NCBI RefSeq assembly: GCF_964199755.1
Contig: NC_133917.1
Location: 2,983,501 to 3,047,500, forward strand
Source: Larus michahellis
Lineage: Eukaryota; Chordata; Aves; Charadriiformes; Laridae
Direction: 5' to 3'
Length of the DNA stretch: 64,000 bases
In this document: piece by piece, positions 50,040 to 60,559 of the stretch
Layout: every line of letters starts with the position of its first letter
Position numbering within the stretch: the stretch's first letter is position 1
Position numbers and translations under genes: made by a program
Notes under the pieces: generated by a model
Database searches by the model: none
What the model saw: only the letters and a program-made list of their open reading frames with translations
What the model was told of the DNA's origin: nothing

Positions 50040-50205
50040 CGCCCCAGGGGCCGCCGTGACCCGGCGGGAGGGGAAAAGGTCGCCCCGCGGTCATGGGTCA
50101 CGTGGGCAGCGCGCTTCCGGCCACGTGGGCGGTGCTGGCGGAAGTCGGAGCCAGGCGCCGGGCGGAAGTGGGGCGGCGGCGGCGGCGGCGGGACGGAGCG
50201 GGACC
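50040..50205 (+). promoter_or_regulatory. PRKAG1 promoter with two E-boxes
   Basis: CACGTG E-boxes at 50099-50104 (GGTCACGTGG context) and 50122-50127 flank a CGCTTCCGG ETS-type site, followed by CpG-rich leader sequence. The region between KMT2D and PRKAG1 is only about 470 bases, so this must be the core promoter. The GTCACGTG context resembles MiT/TFE (CLEAR) sites. Confidence 0.55.
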
Positions 50206-53076
50206 ATGGAGGTGGCGGAGCGGGGACGGCGGGGCCGGGAGGGGGCGTCAGGGGGATCCGGGGCCGAGGGGGAACCGGGACCGGGAGGGAACGGGGCCGG
50301 GGGGGACACATGGGATCGGGGATCCGTCCCGAGCCGAGCCGTGTCTGTCCGCAGGATCCCGGCCCCGGTCCCGGCCCCAGTCCGGCCGCAGAGAGCCCGG
50401 CGGAGCTGAGCCCCCCGGGGCTGGAAGGTGATACCGGGAGTGTCGGGGGGGTCCTGGGGTGCGGGAGGTCCCGGACCCGGGAGGTGCCCCGTAGGTTCGA
50501 GTGTCCTTGGGTCTGCGGTGGCCTTGGGGGTCTGTGTCCTGGGGCGTTGGGCTCCTGGGGCCTTGGGGTGGGGTGTCCCAGGGTTTGGGGTGCCCCAGGG
50601 TTTGGGGTGCCGGGTGGCTCTCCTAGAGTGGGGTGTCCCAGGGTTTGGGGTGTCCTCTCCCCCAGGGGTGGGGTGCCGCAGGGTCTGGCATGTCCTGGGA
50701 TTTGGGGTGGCCCGGGATTTGGGGTGTCTCCTCGCTTCTGGCAGGCACCTCACGCCGCCCGTCCCCAGGGGAGCCCCACCGCGGTGCTTACACCACCTTC
50801 ATGAAGTCCCACCGCTGCTACGACCTGATCCCCACCAGCTCCAAACTGGTCGTCTTCGACACTTCCCTGCAGGTGGGCGAGGGCTGGGGGTCAGGTTTGG
50901 GGCTGGGGCCCCAGGACGGGGACCGGGGCTGGAGCCTGGTGGCTTAACTGGGACCGGGAAGCAGGTTTGGGGCTGGGGGATGCTCTCGGGGCTCTTCACC
51001 CGCCTCGTAAAAGTTTTGTAAGTGGGAGTGGAGGGGCATGGACTGCTGGGGGTCCCTGCTCCCCCATGGGGTGCCCCGTCCCTCCTGTGACATCCCCCGT
51101 GTCCCTGGTCGCAGGTGAAGAAGGCTTTCTTCGCGCTGGTCACCAACGGCGTGCGGGCTGCCCCGCTGTGGGACAGCAAGAAGCAAAGCTTTGTGGGTGA
51201 GCGAGTGGGAGAGGGGGTCCCCAGGGGGCTGGCAGGACCCCACTCACCCTGCCTGTCCCCCCCCGCCCCCCCCAGGCATGCTGACCATCACCGACTTCAT
51301 CAACATCCTGCACCGCTATTACAAGTCGCCCATGGTAAGGACCGTGCGCGGAGCTCGTCCCTGCGGGGACCCGGGGTCTGGCCTCTGCCCGCCCCACAAG
51401 TGGACACGGTTGATCCCGGTTTCTCTCCTTGTGCCCAGGTGCAGATCTACGAGCTGGAGGAGCACAAAATTGAGACATGGAGAGGTGAGAGCGATCGCTG
51501 CCAGCTGCCTCCCGCCCTCCCAGACCTGCTTGGGGCGCCTGGAGCCCCCACGGCTCTGCACCCCACCTGCCCGCGGCGCTGACGGTCCCCTCAGCGTCTC
51601 CTCTCCCCGCAGAGGTCTACCTGCAAGACTCCTTCAAGCCGCTGGTCTGCATCTCCCCCAATGCCAGGTACCCCCAGGCTGCTGGGAAAGGGGCATGGCT
51701 GGCTGCAGCGCCCTCGGGTGCGAGGCCGGGGTCTAGGCGAGCCCCGATTCCCCCTCTCCCTTCTGCCCCGTAGCCTCTTCGACGCCGTCTCCTCCCTCAT
51801 CCGCAATAAGATCCACCGTTTGCCCGTCATCGACCCCGACTCAGGGAACACGCTCTACATCCTCACCCACAAACGCATCCTCAAGTTCCTCAAACTCTTT
51901 GTAAGTCCCGTCCCTGCCCCGCGGCGGTGGCAGGGGCCACCCCAAGACAAGCTTGGCCCAGGCTGTGCCAGGTACCGCTGGTGCTGGGGCGGGCACAGCT
52001 TCGGTGCCTTGCCGTGTGTTGTGGGTGCTGGGGGGGGCCCCCGGGCCGCTGCATGGACCCCACAGCCCGTCCCCGCCACCCCTGCCTGCGCCGCCTCTGC
52101 TCGGGGTTCCCCCGGGCCCTGCTCCGCACCCAGCGCTCTCTGCTTTCACTCCTAGGACCGTGGCCCAGGCCTCGGGGCGGCCGGAGCCGGCAGCACCACG
52201 GGGCCCGGGGCGCGGCAGGCCGAGCCAGCGTCAGCACTGTCCCCCTCCCCGTCCCCTGCAGATAGCAGAGGTCCCAAAGCCCGAATTCATGGCCAAGACG
52301 CTGGAGGAGCTGCAGATCGGCACCTACAACAACATCGCCGTGGTGCGGACCAGCACCCCCATCTACGTGGCGCTGGGCATCTTTGTGCAGCACCGCGTGT
52401 CCGCTCTGCCGGTCGTCGATGATTCGGGTAAGGACAGGGCCCGGGCGCAGGGCACGGCGTGTGCTGGCTGTCCCCAAACCAGCTCGGGGGCCACATCCCC
52501 TCCGGCGTGCCAGGGACCGGCTGTACGGAGACCCATCGCCACAGGCGCTTCTCACAGCCCTTCCCCTCCTTCCATAGGGCGGGTGGTGGATATCTACTCC
52601 AAATTCGACGTTATCGTGAGTACTGGGGGGGGGGCTGCAGTGGTGGGGAGGGGGCAGAGCCTGAACTGGAGGGGAACGCGAGGCGGGGGGGGGACGCACG
52701 GGGCCCTCCTGTGTCCCCAATGCCTCTCCCTGCCCCAGAACCTGGCAGCCGAGAAGACCTACAACAACCTGGACGTGACGGTGACGCGGGCGCTGCAGCA
52801 CCGCTCCCACTACTTCGAGGGCGTCCTCAAGTGTTACAAGCACGAGACGCTGGAAACCATCATCAACCGCCTGGTAGAGGCCGAGGTAACCATCCCCCGG
52901 GGCGCCAGTGATGGGGGGGGGGCTGGGGTCCCTGCGCCGGCCTCAGCCCCTCCCTGTGTCCCCCCCCCCGGCCCCAGGTTCACCGGCTGGTGGTGGTGGA
53001 TGAGAGCGACGTGGTCAAGGGGATTGTCTCTCTCTCGGATATCCTGCAAGCCCTGGTCCTCCCGCAGGGCCCCTGA
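50206..53076 (+). CDS. PRKAG1: AMPK gamma-1 regulatory subunit
   Basis: Exons 50206-50211, 50355-50427, 50769-50872, 51115-51196, 51276-51334, 51439-51484, 51613-51667, 51774-51900, 52262-52427, 52578-52615, 52739-52885 and 52978-53076 encode 333 aa (human 331). The protein binds AMP, ADP and ATP through four CBS domains and regulates the AMPK heterotrimer. Landmarks are [64 protein letters not shown] and [28 protein letters not shown]. Exon 1 codes only Met-Glu, recalling the ATGGAG first exon of mammals; its donor (gtggcg) is weak but is the only one found in phase. The N-terminal tail is Pro/Gly-rich. The C-terminus is PQGP instead of human TGGEKKP. Confidence 0.93.
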
Positions 53077-53595
53077 GGCGGTGGAGGGGGGAATTCAGCC
53101 CCTCCCGGTGCCCCCCACCCCACATCTCTCCTGACACACCGTGCTCCCCCCAGGCTGGGGGGGGCACTCCTGGGGCAGGGACCCCACTCACCAGCAGTGT
53201 CCAGCAATAACTTCGAGCCGTGGTGGGGCAGCCCCGCGCCGCCCCAGCCCTTCTGTGGGCAGGGAGAGCCCCCCCTGGCTCCCCCCACACTGCACCCTGC
53301 GCCCCAAGGCCGTGTGGGGCAGGCAGTGGGTGCTGGGAGCAGCCCCCGACATCCCCCCGCACCCCGCGGCGTGCAGGGCTGGCTTCAGCCACCCCCGGGC
53401 CAGGGCCGTTCTCTGCGCCGACCCTTCACGGGGTTTCACTGAGTTTGGGGGGTAGTTGCCCTCACTCACCTCCGTCCGGCCCGGGGCTGCCCCCCTGCGT
53501 CCCCCCGGGTCCCCCCCCCCGCCCCCGGTCCAGACACGCTCCCCACCGGGCCGTGCCTGCACCCGCCACCGCTTCGTGTGTGAAGAGAAACTGCA

Positions 53596-53601
53596 AATAA
53601 A
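53596..53601 (+). terminator. Poly(A) signal of PRKAG1
   Basis: AATAAA in GCAAATAAACAC about 520 bases after the PRKAG1 stop. Confidence 0.82.
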
Positions 53602-53619
53602 CACAGACCTGGCACAAAC

Positions 53620-54529
53620 CTGGCCTCGCCGCGGGGCGCTGGGGGGGCACCAGGGGAGGGGGTGCTCAGAGAGGGGGGTTCAGCCCCCCCCCCGCAGGCC
53701 AGGGGGGAATCTGCTGAGCTTGCCCAGACCCTAAATCCCTGTTTGTTCCGCCTGTGGCTTTTCTAAAAGCTTGGGACTGGGGACGGGACGGGGATGGGGA
53801 CCTGGTGGTGGCCACGGTGAGCAGGGGGCGTTGGGACAGGGGCTGGGGGAGGCCGGAGGGCAGCAGTGGAGGGGTGCGGGGTGCTGGGGTCCCCGTGGGG
53901 TGCTGGCGGGGGTCGCTGGCAGCCCGGATGCCTGAGTTCGCCGCTGGTGCTGCCCGGGGGAGGCGCGAGGCCCAGCCATGCTGAGCGTGGCACATTCCCA
54001 GCTGGGGGGGAGGCTGGGACGTGGCCACCGCCACCACCGGCTCCTGCCAGCGCCGGGGTCCGGCACGAGCTGCGGTGTCAGGTGAGAGCCAGGGTGGGTG
54101 CTCGGGGGGGCCCAGTGCTGTACCGGGGACTTGTGCTGGTGCCGGTGCCGTTGCCATGCCGCCGCCGGAGGGTTGCTAAGCTCCACTCGGAGCCCGCGTG
54201 GGCTGCAGCGCTCGGTGCCAAACCCGCCATCGCCTCGCTTTGTCGCAGGGGGGGGAAGGGATCCCGGGGGGGGCGGCACCCCCGGGACGGCCGGCGGGGT
54301 CCCCGCGGTGTGCCGGGCTCCCGGCCACTGGCGCTGTCCCGGGGGTGGGGGGGGGAGGGCACCGTGCCGCTCGGCCGCCAGCCTGGCGGAGCCACCGGCC
54401 AGGACGTGGGGGTCCCTGGGGACGCACGTGCGGCGGTGGCTGCGCGTGTGTGCGGGCGGGCGCGAGGCTCCGGCGAGCGCGTGGCTGCGGGGACCCCCCG
54501 GTCCCCTGCGGCGGGGACCCCCCGGGGCC
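53620..54529 (+). other. PRKAG1-DDN intergenic region and DDN upstream sequence
   Basis: About 900 bases with no supported gene. It is GC-rich and has no clear TATA box. The DDN promoter and leader must lie here. A long open frame runs through it but does not match dendrin until after 54530, where dendrin is in another frame. Confidence 0.5.
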
Positions 54530-55857
54530 ATGCTGGGGGGCGCGGAGCGGGGCGCGGGGCGGCTGCGGATCTGCGAGCGGACCAAGCTGCTGCTGGTGGA
54601 GATCGACACGGTGGCGTGTTGCAGCCCGGGCGCCGGCATGGCCGCGGGGTGCCGGCCCGTGCCCCCCTGGACCTACCGCCGCATCGCCGGGGAGTACGCG
54701 TGAGTGGGGACGGGATGGGTGGGGGGGTCCTTCCCATGCCCTGGCCCCAGCCCGGGCAGCCCCCCACCAGCCCCGGCCCCCCTCACGTCCCCCCCCCCCC
54801 TTCTCTGTCTTGCAGGTACCTGGAGAAGCGCTTTGTGGCGGAGCTGGCCCCCCCCTGGCCCCCAGCGCCCCCCATTCCCCCCCGCCACCTACAGGACTTC
54901 GCCACCCCAGTCCCCCCAGGGCGTGAGACCCGGCCCTGGGCCCCCCCACCTCGCTGCCCCCTGGAACAGCCCGAGGGGACGGGGGGCAGAGGACCGCCGC
55001 CGTGTGCTCCCCGTCCCCCACTGCCGGGGGGCAGGCAGGGCCCCCCCAGCTACGAGGCCCACATGCAGCGGGTGCAGGCTGCCCACCTTCGCCGGGGGGG
55101 GCCGCCCCCCTACATCTCGCCCCCTGCCTACGACGCTCCCCACCGTACCCTGCGGCTCTGGCCCCCCAGGGGACCGCGCAGTCCCCCCCTGGCACCCCAG
55201 GGCCGCAGGGCTATGCCGGGGGGTTGGAGCCACACGCTGCCCCGGGCGGCCACCGAGGCTGGGCACCGGCGGCTCCGTGGGATGCAACCATCCCCGGGGG
55301 GGCCCAGCACCCCCCGGCACAGCCAGACCCTGCCCCGGGCAGTGTCCGGCCGGGAGCGGGTGCTGGGGCGTGGTAGGGGACGGCGGGGGACGGGGGGGCA
55401 CGTCCTTATTGATGCCACCCGCGTGGTGGTCCGGGCCCAGTATGTCCCCCCCCCTCAGCGGCAGCAGGTCCGCTACACTGGGGGGTCCCCAAGGCCCACC
55501 ACCCCCCCACTGAGCAGCCCTCCTGCGACCCCCGGGGCTGCCACCCCCCCGGCAGCCCCCTCGCCCCCCCAGGAGCCCCCCAGCAGCCCCCGCAGTCCCT
55601 GGCGGAGCCCGGGTGGCTGTGGGGGTCCCCGAGGCCGGCCCCCCCCGCGGCGGCCAGCGCTGTATGCCCAGGCGCTGCGCGAGGCCGTGTCCCGCATCCG
55701 ACGGCACACGGCGCCCGACTCCGACTCGGAGGCGGAGGGGGGCACGGGGGGATCCCGGTGGCGGCACTGCCGTGACGCCCGCGCCTACAGCAGCAGCAGC
55801 AGCAGCCTGGAGAGCATCGGGGCCCCCCCGGGGGCTGCCAGCCCCCCCCGCGCCTGA
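54530..55857 (+). CDS. DDN: Dendrin
   Basis: Two exons, 54530-54699 and 54816-55857, encode 403 aa, much shorter than human dendrin (711 aa). Dendrin is a Pro-rich cytoplasmic and nuclear protein of dendrites and kidney podocytes. Conserved pieces in order are KLLLVEIDTV near the N-terminus; PPSYEAH (133-136 is a PPxY motif), PPPY (153-156) and PPAY (159-162); STPRHSQTLPRA; HVLIDATRVVVRAQYVP; and ALREAVSRIRRHTAPDSDSEAE (343-364). PPxY motifs bind WW-domain partners such as MAGI and KIBRA. The basic HxxRR-rich patches resemble the nuclear signals of the human protein. The start has ggggccATG context and fits human ML-G. Position between PRKAG1 and WNT1 supports the call. Confidence 0.9.
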
Positions 55858-55925
55858 GGGGCGGGGCTTGGCGGGGTGTGGCCCTCGGGGGGGCGGGGCT
55901 TGGCGGGGTGTGGCCCTCGGGGGGG
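55858..55925 (+). repeat. Tandem duplication in DDN 3' UTR
   Basis: A roughly 33-bp GGGCGGGGCTTGGCGGGG... unit occurs twice in a row just after the DDN stop. Confidence 0.8.
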
Positions 55926-55951
55926 CAGGGCTCGAGGCTGTGGTTCCCCCC

Positions 55952-55957
55952 AATAAA
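55952..55957 (+). terminator. Poly(A) signal of DDN
   Basis: AATAAA in CCAATAAAGGC, 95 bases after the dendrin stop, giving a very short 3' UTR. Confidence 0.88.
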
Positions 55958-56264
55958 GGCTGCGGGATCCCAGTGTGCCGCCTCCGCCCCTTGTGTGTGT
56001 GCAGCGAGGCGGGGGGGCCCATCACCCTCCCGGCCCCCCCATCCCCCCCTGCCCCCCTGGCTCTGCCCCCCCCCACACCCCCCCCCACTCCCCACCCCCG
56101 ACCAACGAGGACCCAGGCGTCTGGGTGTCCCCCTGTCCCGGGGTCAGCCGGAGGCCCCAGGCGTCACGGCGGGCACCGCAGCGCGTCACGGTGCGGGTGG
56201 GATGTGCCACCTCCCCCCCCCTCAACCCCGACACCCCCCCACACACACACACCCCCCACCCCCG

Positions 56265-56545
56265 GTCCCCTGTAATGACTAGGTGAGCACAGCAGGCTTG
56301 GCCCGCGGCCACCAGCCCCACGTCACGGCTGGGGGGGGACCCCGGGTGAGTCACCCCGGGGGGGACTGTCCCCCCCCCGAACAGCCGCCACCTCTTAGTC
56401 ACGCTGCGGGGCGGGGGGGGAGGATCCCCACGGCCAGAGGAAACCGCACAAATAACGTGTCCAATTTGCACGTTATTTAAAAACCGGCTCCTCCCCCGCC
56501 CCCCTGTGCGACCCTGTCATTATCCCGGTGACACCGGCCGGGAGG
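56265..56545. promoter_or_regulatory. Candidate regulatory island with palindrome
   Basis: Downstream of DDN, this stretch has a cluster of bZIP-like sites: AATGACTAGG, CACGTCACGG, GTGAGTCACC and TTAGTCACGC. It also has a perfect 10-bp inverted repeat, AAATAACGTG (56450-56459) and CACGTTATTT (56469-56478), with a 9-bp spacer, followed by TTAAAAA. No ORF fits. Function is inferred from motif density only. Confidence 0.4.
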
Positions 56546-56759
56546 TCACGGCGCGGGGCAGCCGCCGCAGCGGGGGACCCAGGCGTCGGGTTGGGGGGGG
56601 TGGGGTGGGGGGGCCACTTGCGGGGCAGCCCCAGGGCCACGTCACCCCCCGCATCCCCTGTCCTGGCGCATGGCCTCGGGCACCCAGGATGGCAGCAGGG
56701 TCCCCGGGCCTGACCCGAGCTGTGCCGGCGACCTCAGCCCACCGCGGCACGGCTGCGGT

Positions 56760-58065
56760 CCTGCCATGGCTGCCCCGGTGCTCGGCACGGCTCAGCACAG
56801 CCTGGCATGGGCTGGTGCCGCCTGGCGTGGCACGGCACAGCTCGGCACAGCCTGGCACAGCTTGGTGCCACCTGGCACGGATGGTGTGACCCGGCACGGC
56901 TCGGCACAGCCTGGCGCAGTGCGGCACAGCCAGGCGTGGCTCAGCATGGCACAACACAGCTTGGCACAGCCTGGCATGGCTCGACACACCCTGTAGCAGC
57001 TCGGTGCAGCACGGCATGGCTTGGCACAGCCTGTATCAGCATGGCATAGCATGGCTTGGCACAGCTTGGCAGAGCCTGGTGCGGTTTGGCACAGCCCAGC
57101 ATGGCTCAGCATGGTGCAACACGCTGGCACAGCTTGGCACAGCCCATCAAAGCCTAGAATATCCCGGAACAGCTCAGCATGGCTTTGACACAGACTGGTA
57201 CAGCTTGGCATGGCCTGGCATAGCCTGTATCAGCTCAGTGCGGCACGGCATGGCTTGGCACAGCCTGTATTGGCATGGCATGGCTCGGCATGGCTTGGCA
57301 CAGCCTGTATCAGCACGGCATGGCACGGCTCAGCATAGCTTGGCACAGCCTGCTGCAGTTCAACAAAGCCTAGAACAGCCTGGAACAGCTCGGCATGGCT
57401 TGGCACAGCCTGGCATGGCTCGGCGTAGCCTGTATCAGCTCGGTGTGGCACAGCATGGCTGGCATAACCTGTATCGGCATGGCGTGGCTCGGCACGGCCT
57501 GTATCAGCTCAGTGCACCATGGCATGGCTGGGCACAGCCTGGATTGGCCCGGTGTGGCTCGGCACAGCTTGGCACAGCTCAGCACGGCTGGGCACGGCTG
57601 GGCACACCTCGGCACAGCTTGGCACGGCTGGGCACAGCTTGGTACAGCTCGGCACGGCTGGGCACAGCTTTGTACAGCTCAGCACGGCTCGGCACGGCTT
57701 GGCATGGCTCAGCATGGCTTGGCATGGCTGGGCACAGCTCAGCACGGCTTGGCATGGCAGGGCATGGTTTGGCATGGCTGGGCACGGCTGGGCACAGCTC
57801 AGCACATCTCGGGACAGCTTGGCACTGCTGGGCATAGCTTGGCACGGCTGTGCACGGCTCGGCATGGCTGGGCACATCTCGGAGCAGCTCGACACGGTTC
57901 GGCACGGCTGGACACAGCTTGGCACGGCTCGGCACGGCTCGACACGGCTGGGCACGGCTGGGCACAGCTTGGCACGGCTCGGCACGGCTGGGCACAGCTT
58001 GACACGGCTCGGCACGGCTGGGCACGGCTCGGCACGGCGCGGCACGGCTGGGCGCGCTGCCCGGC
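56760..58065. repeat. 10-bp satellite, about 130 copies
   Basis: About 1.3 kb of tandem GGCACRGCTY units (variants GGCATGGCTC, GGCACAGCTT and GTATCAGCAC) kept in strict 10-bp register. The 5' half is more varied and includes GTATCAG-type units. The 3' half (57540 onward) is more uniform. Long open frames on both strands, of 10-residue periodic composition, result from the repeat and are not genes. Confidence 0.92.
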
Positions 58066-58855
58066 GCAGCCCGGGGTGTCCCAGACGCGGGGGAAGGCGG
58101 CGCGGCCCTTTCCGTGGGCTCCGCTCCTGCCCAAACCCCTCCCGCTCCCCGCCGGGAAAATCACCTTCTAATTCGGGCCGCGCTGGCGCCAGCACCGCCC
58201 CCCCCCGGGCTCCCCCCTCTCCCCGCCCCCCCCCCGCCTTCCCCCCACCCCCCAAAACCCTCCGCAGCCCGCGGCCGGCCCGGCGGATCCCGCCCGGTAC
58301 CGGTGCCGCCCGCGGCCGCCAGATGTCGCCGCGCAGCCGGTGACCGACGGGACCGGGGGCACCGGGGGGGGGGGAGGGGGGGCGCGGGGGGGGCACCGGG
58401 GGTCCCTGCCCTGCGCATCGCGCTGCCCCTGCGGGGCCCAGTTGGGACCTGGTGGCAGACACGGCCACACGGGTGCCGGCAGCCCGAGAGAGCCGTGACC
58501 CACATGTGTCACTGGTGCTGGCGGGGTCTCCGCAGAGGTGTCGTCACGCTTGTGCCGGTGCCAGCGGTGTCCCCAGAGGGCCGCAAGCCACCTGCGCCAC
58601 TGGCGCTGGCCATGCCGTGACCCACATGGCCCCCACAGAGCGGTGGCTCTTGCACGCACGAGGTGCTGGCCACGCCACGGCCACGGCCGCGCTGGCCGTG
58701 CCACCTCCCCGGAACAGCCGCGTCCCACCGTGCCAACCGTGTCCCCACAGCGCGGTGGCCACCCAAGCCCCACCTGCGTCCCCGAGCACGCGGTGGCTGT
58801 GCGGGGCCCGTTCTCCCAGGCCGCACGGCGGAGCCGGCGGGAAGGGGGTCCGGTG
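58066..58855. other. GC-rich spacer, no gene seen
   Basis: C/G-rich sequence with loose repeats of GGTGTCGTCACGCTTG- and CCACGGCCACGG-like blocks. Nothing in it supports a gene or a named element. Confidence 0.5.
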
Positions 58856-58859
58856 AATG

Positions 58860-59130
58860 CGGCATTGTTGCGCGGGGTTGGAGTCACAGATAATTACCTC
58901 AATTAGTTACAATGGCAGAGTAATAAATACAGGCTTAGCGGCTCCTTCCCCACTGCGGCTTCTCAGATTAATCCAGCCCGGGCGAGCGGAGCTGAAAGGA
59001 GTGATGGACAATTCATTAAACTCGCCGAATGCCGCACAAGGCACCCGTGAAGGCCGGCGTTAGCCCCCGGCGGCTCCGGCTTTGTCCCTAATTGTTCGTC
59101 TCGGGCATTGGTCACCTATCGGGGAGTGGG
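58860..59130. promoter_or_regulatory. Candidate WNT1 3' enhancer, island 1
   Basis: An AT-rich island in GC-rich DNA. It holds ATAATTACCTCAATTAG (TAATTA at 58891-58896), an ACAATGG SOX-type site (about 58909), GATTAATCC (OTX-type TAATCC at 58969-58974), CAATTCATTAAA (about 59009) and CTAATTGTT (about 59088). It lies about 3 kb beyond the 3' end of minus-strand WNT1. The mouse Wnt1 brain enhancer is also 3' of the gene and uses homeodomain sites (established). Enhancer function here is inferred. Confidence 0.5.
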
Positions 59131-59429
59131 TGACGGCGACGGTCCCCCCGGGGCTGGCATGCCCGGGGATTAGAGGCCAGCCCTGCCACGGTTGCTGGGC
59201 GAGTTGGCCCCGCGCCGGAGGAATGTGGCGGCCGGGGGGTTGAGGGGGGGGGGGTGGCCGGACAAGCCGGGCGCTGGCGGGACGTGGGCCCGTGTCGACC
59301 GGAGGCAAAGGCAGCCGGGACGGGGCTGTGCCGCTGGTGACAGTTAACGGGGCGCGGGATGGGGACGGTTCCGATGGCAGGCTGGTGCCACCGGCCAGTG
59401 CAGCTCGGCGTGGCTCTGTCTGTCTGTAC

Positions 59430-59840
59430 TGCACCCCGCACTGTCCTGTCCCTCTGTCCTGCATCCCTGGGAATGACACCGTCCCTCTGTCCTGCACCTC
59501 TGGACGTGTCACTGTCCCTCTGTCCTGCACCTCTGGACGTGGCTCTGTCCCTCCGTCCTGTACCTTTGGGCACCGTCCTGTCCCTCTGTCCTGCACCTCT
59601 GGACATGGGTCTGTCCCTCTGTCCTGCACCTCTGGAGGTGTCACTGTCCCTCTGTCCGGCACCTCTGGACATGTCACTGTCCCTCTGTCCTGCACCTCTG
59701 GACGTGTCACTGTCCCTCTGTCCTGCACCTCTGGGCACTGTCCTGTCCCTCTGTCCTGCATCCCTGGGAATGACACCGTCCCTCCGTCCTGCACCTCTGG
59801 ACATGGCTCTGTCCGTCTGTCCTGCACCTCTGGGCAGAGC
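59430..59840. repeat. 33-bp tandem repeat, about 12 copies
   Basis: Tandem units of CTCTGTCCTGCACCTCTGG plus a variable GACGTGTCACTGTCC-like part, period about 33 bp, ending in a C homopolymer near 59830-59855. The open frames across it are periodic and have no homology known to me. Confidence 0.88.
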
Positions 59841-60179
59841 CCCCCCCCCCCCCCCAACCCCGTGCCCCAGCCCTGCCAGGGGGGGGGCCCAGCCCACAAC
59901 AGGCCCAGCTTGCGGCCGCCATCCAGCTGTTACCCGGTTTCCCAGATGTGACGGGCTGGCGCGGGGCGGGACCGCCCTGTCCCTGTCCCTCTCCCTGTCC
60001 CTGTCCCTGTCCCGGCCCAGGCGCTGCGCGACAGCAGCTATTTCCAGTGCCCAGGCGTATTTGTCCAAGCCGGGGAGGTCTGCACCCAGCAGCCGGGTGC
60101 CCGCCCCACACCGGGGGTGCCCCTGCCCGCCCTGGGGGTCGCGGCTGCCTGAGGTGCCCAGCGGTCACCAGCATGCAGG

Positions 60180-60545
60180 AAAAGCTGAGTAACAGAGGTG
60201 ACTTATAAGAATGTCATTATCTATATTCCTGACTCGCTACCGCAGGAAAACAGGCTATTTTCATGCCCTGTGCGTGTGCAGAATTTAGCAGGCAGATAAC
60301 TCCCGGCAGGCGGGAGATGCTCGGAGGGTTATTTCGGGCTGTGTTCCTTTCCAGTCGTTTTTTCTCGCATTTCTTTATTTTATTTCGCCACACCAGGCTG
60401 TGTTTTTACCTTGGCGTGGACAGCGGGGGCCCCTGGGGTTTTTTCCCCCCCCACCCCTCCTCCTCTGAGTCTAAACATCAACTTTTCCACTATCGGCTCC
60501 GGGGGATATTTCGGGCAGCAGCAGCGTCATCCCGCAGCCTTTGAT
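60180..60545. promoter_or_regulatory. Candidate WNT1 3' enhancer, island 2
   Basis: A second AT-rich, non-repetitive island about 1.2-1.7 kb past the WNT1 3' end. It has GTCATTATCTATATTCC, GCTATTTTCATG, TTTATTTTATTTCGCC and CATCAACTTTTCC patches. No ORF fits it. The composition contrast with the surroundings is strong. Regulatory function is inferred. Confidence 0.42.
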
Positions 60546-60559
60546 GCCGTGAATCCCCA

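Noticed and set aside
53866-55857. A 663-codon plus-strand frame spanning upstream sequence and all of DDN
   Set aside because: It reads DDN exon 2 correctly, but upstream of 54816 it passes through the intron and reads exon 1 in the wrong frame. The spliced two-exon model fits dendrin.
56792-58468. Several open frames of 120-320 codons on both strands with Ala/Gly/His/Trp or Pro/Ser/Cys periodicity
   Set aside because: A 10-bp unit without stops in several frames produces 10-residue periodic frames on both strands. There is no homology.
59112-60068. A 318-codon minus-strand frame with RDRTV-type repeats
   Set aside because: It is the translation of the 33-bp repeat plus flanking sequence. 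No gene evidence.
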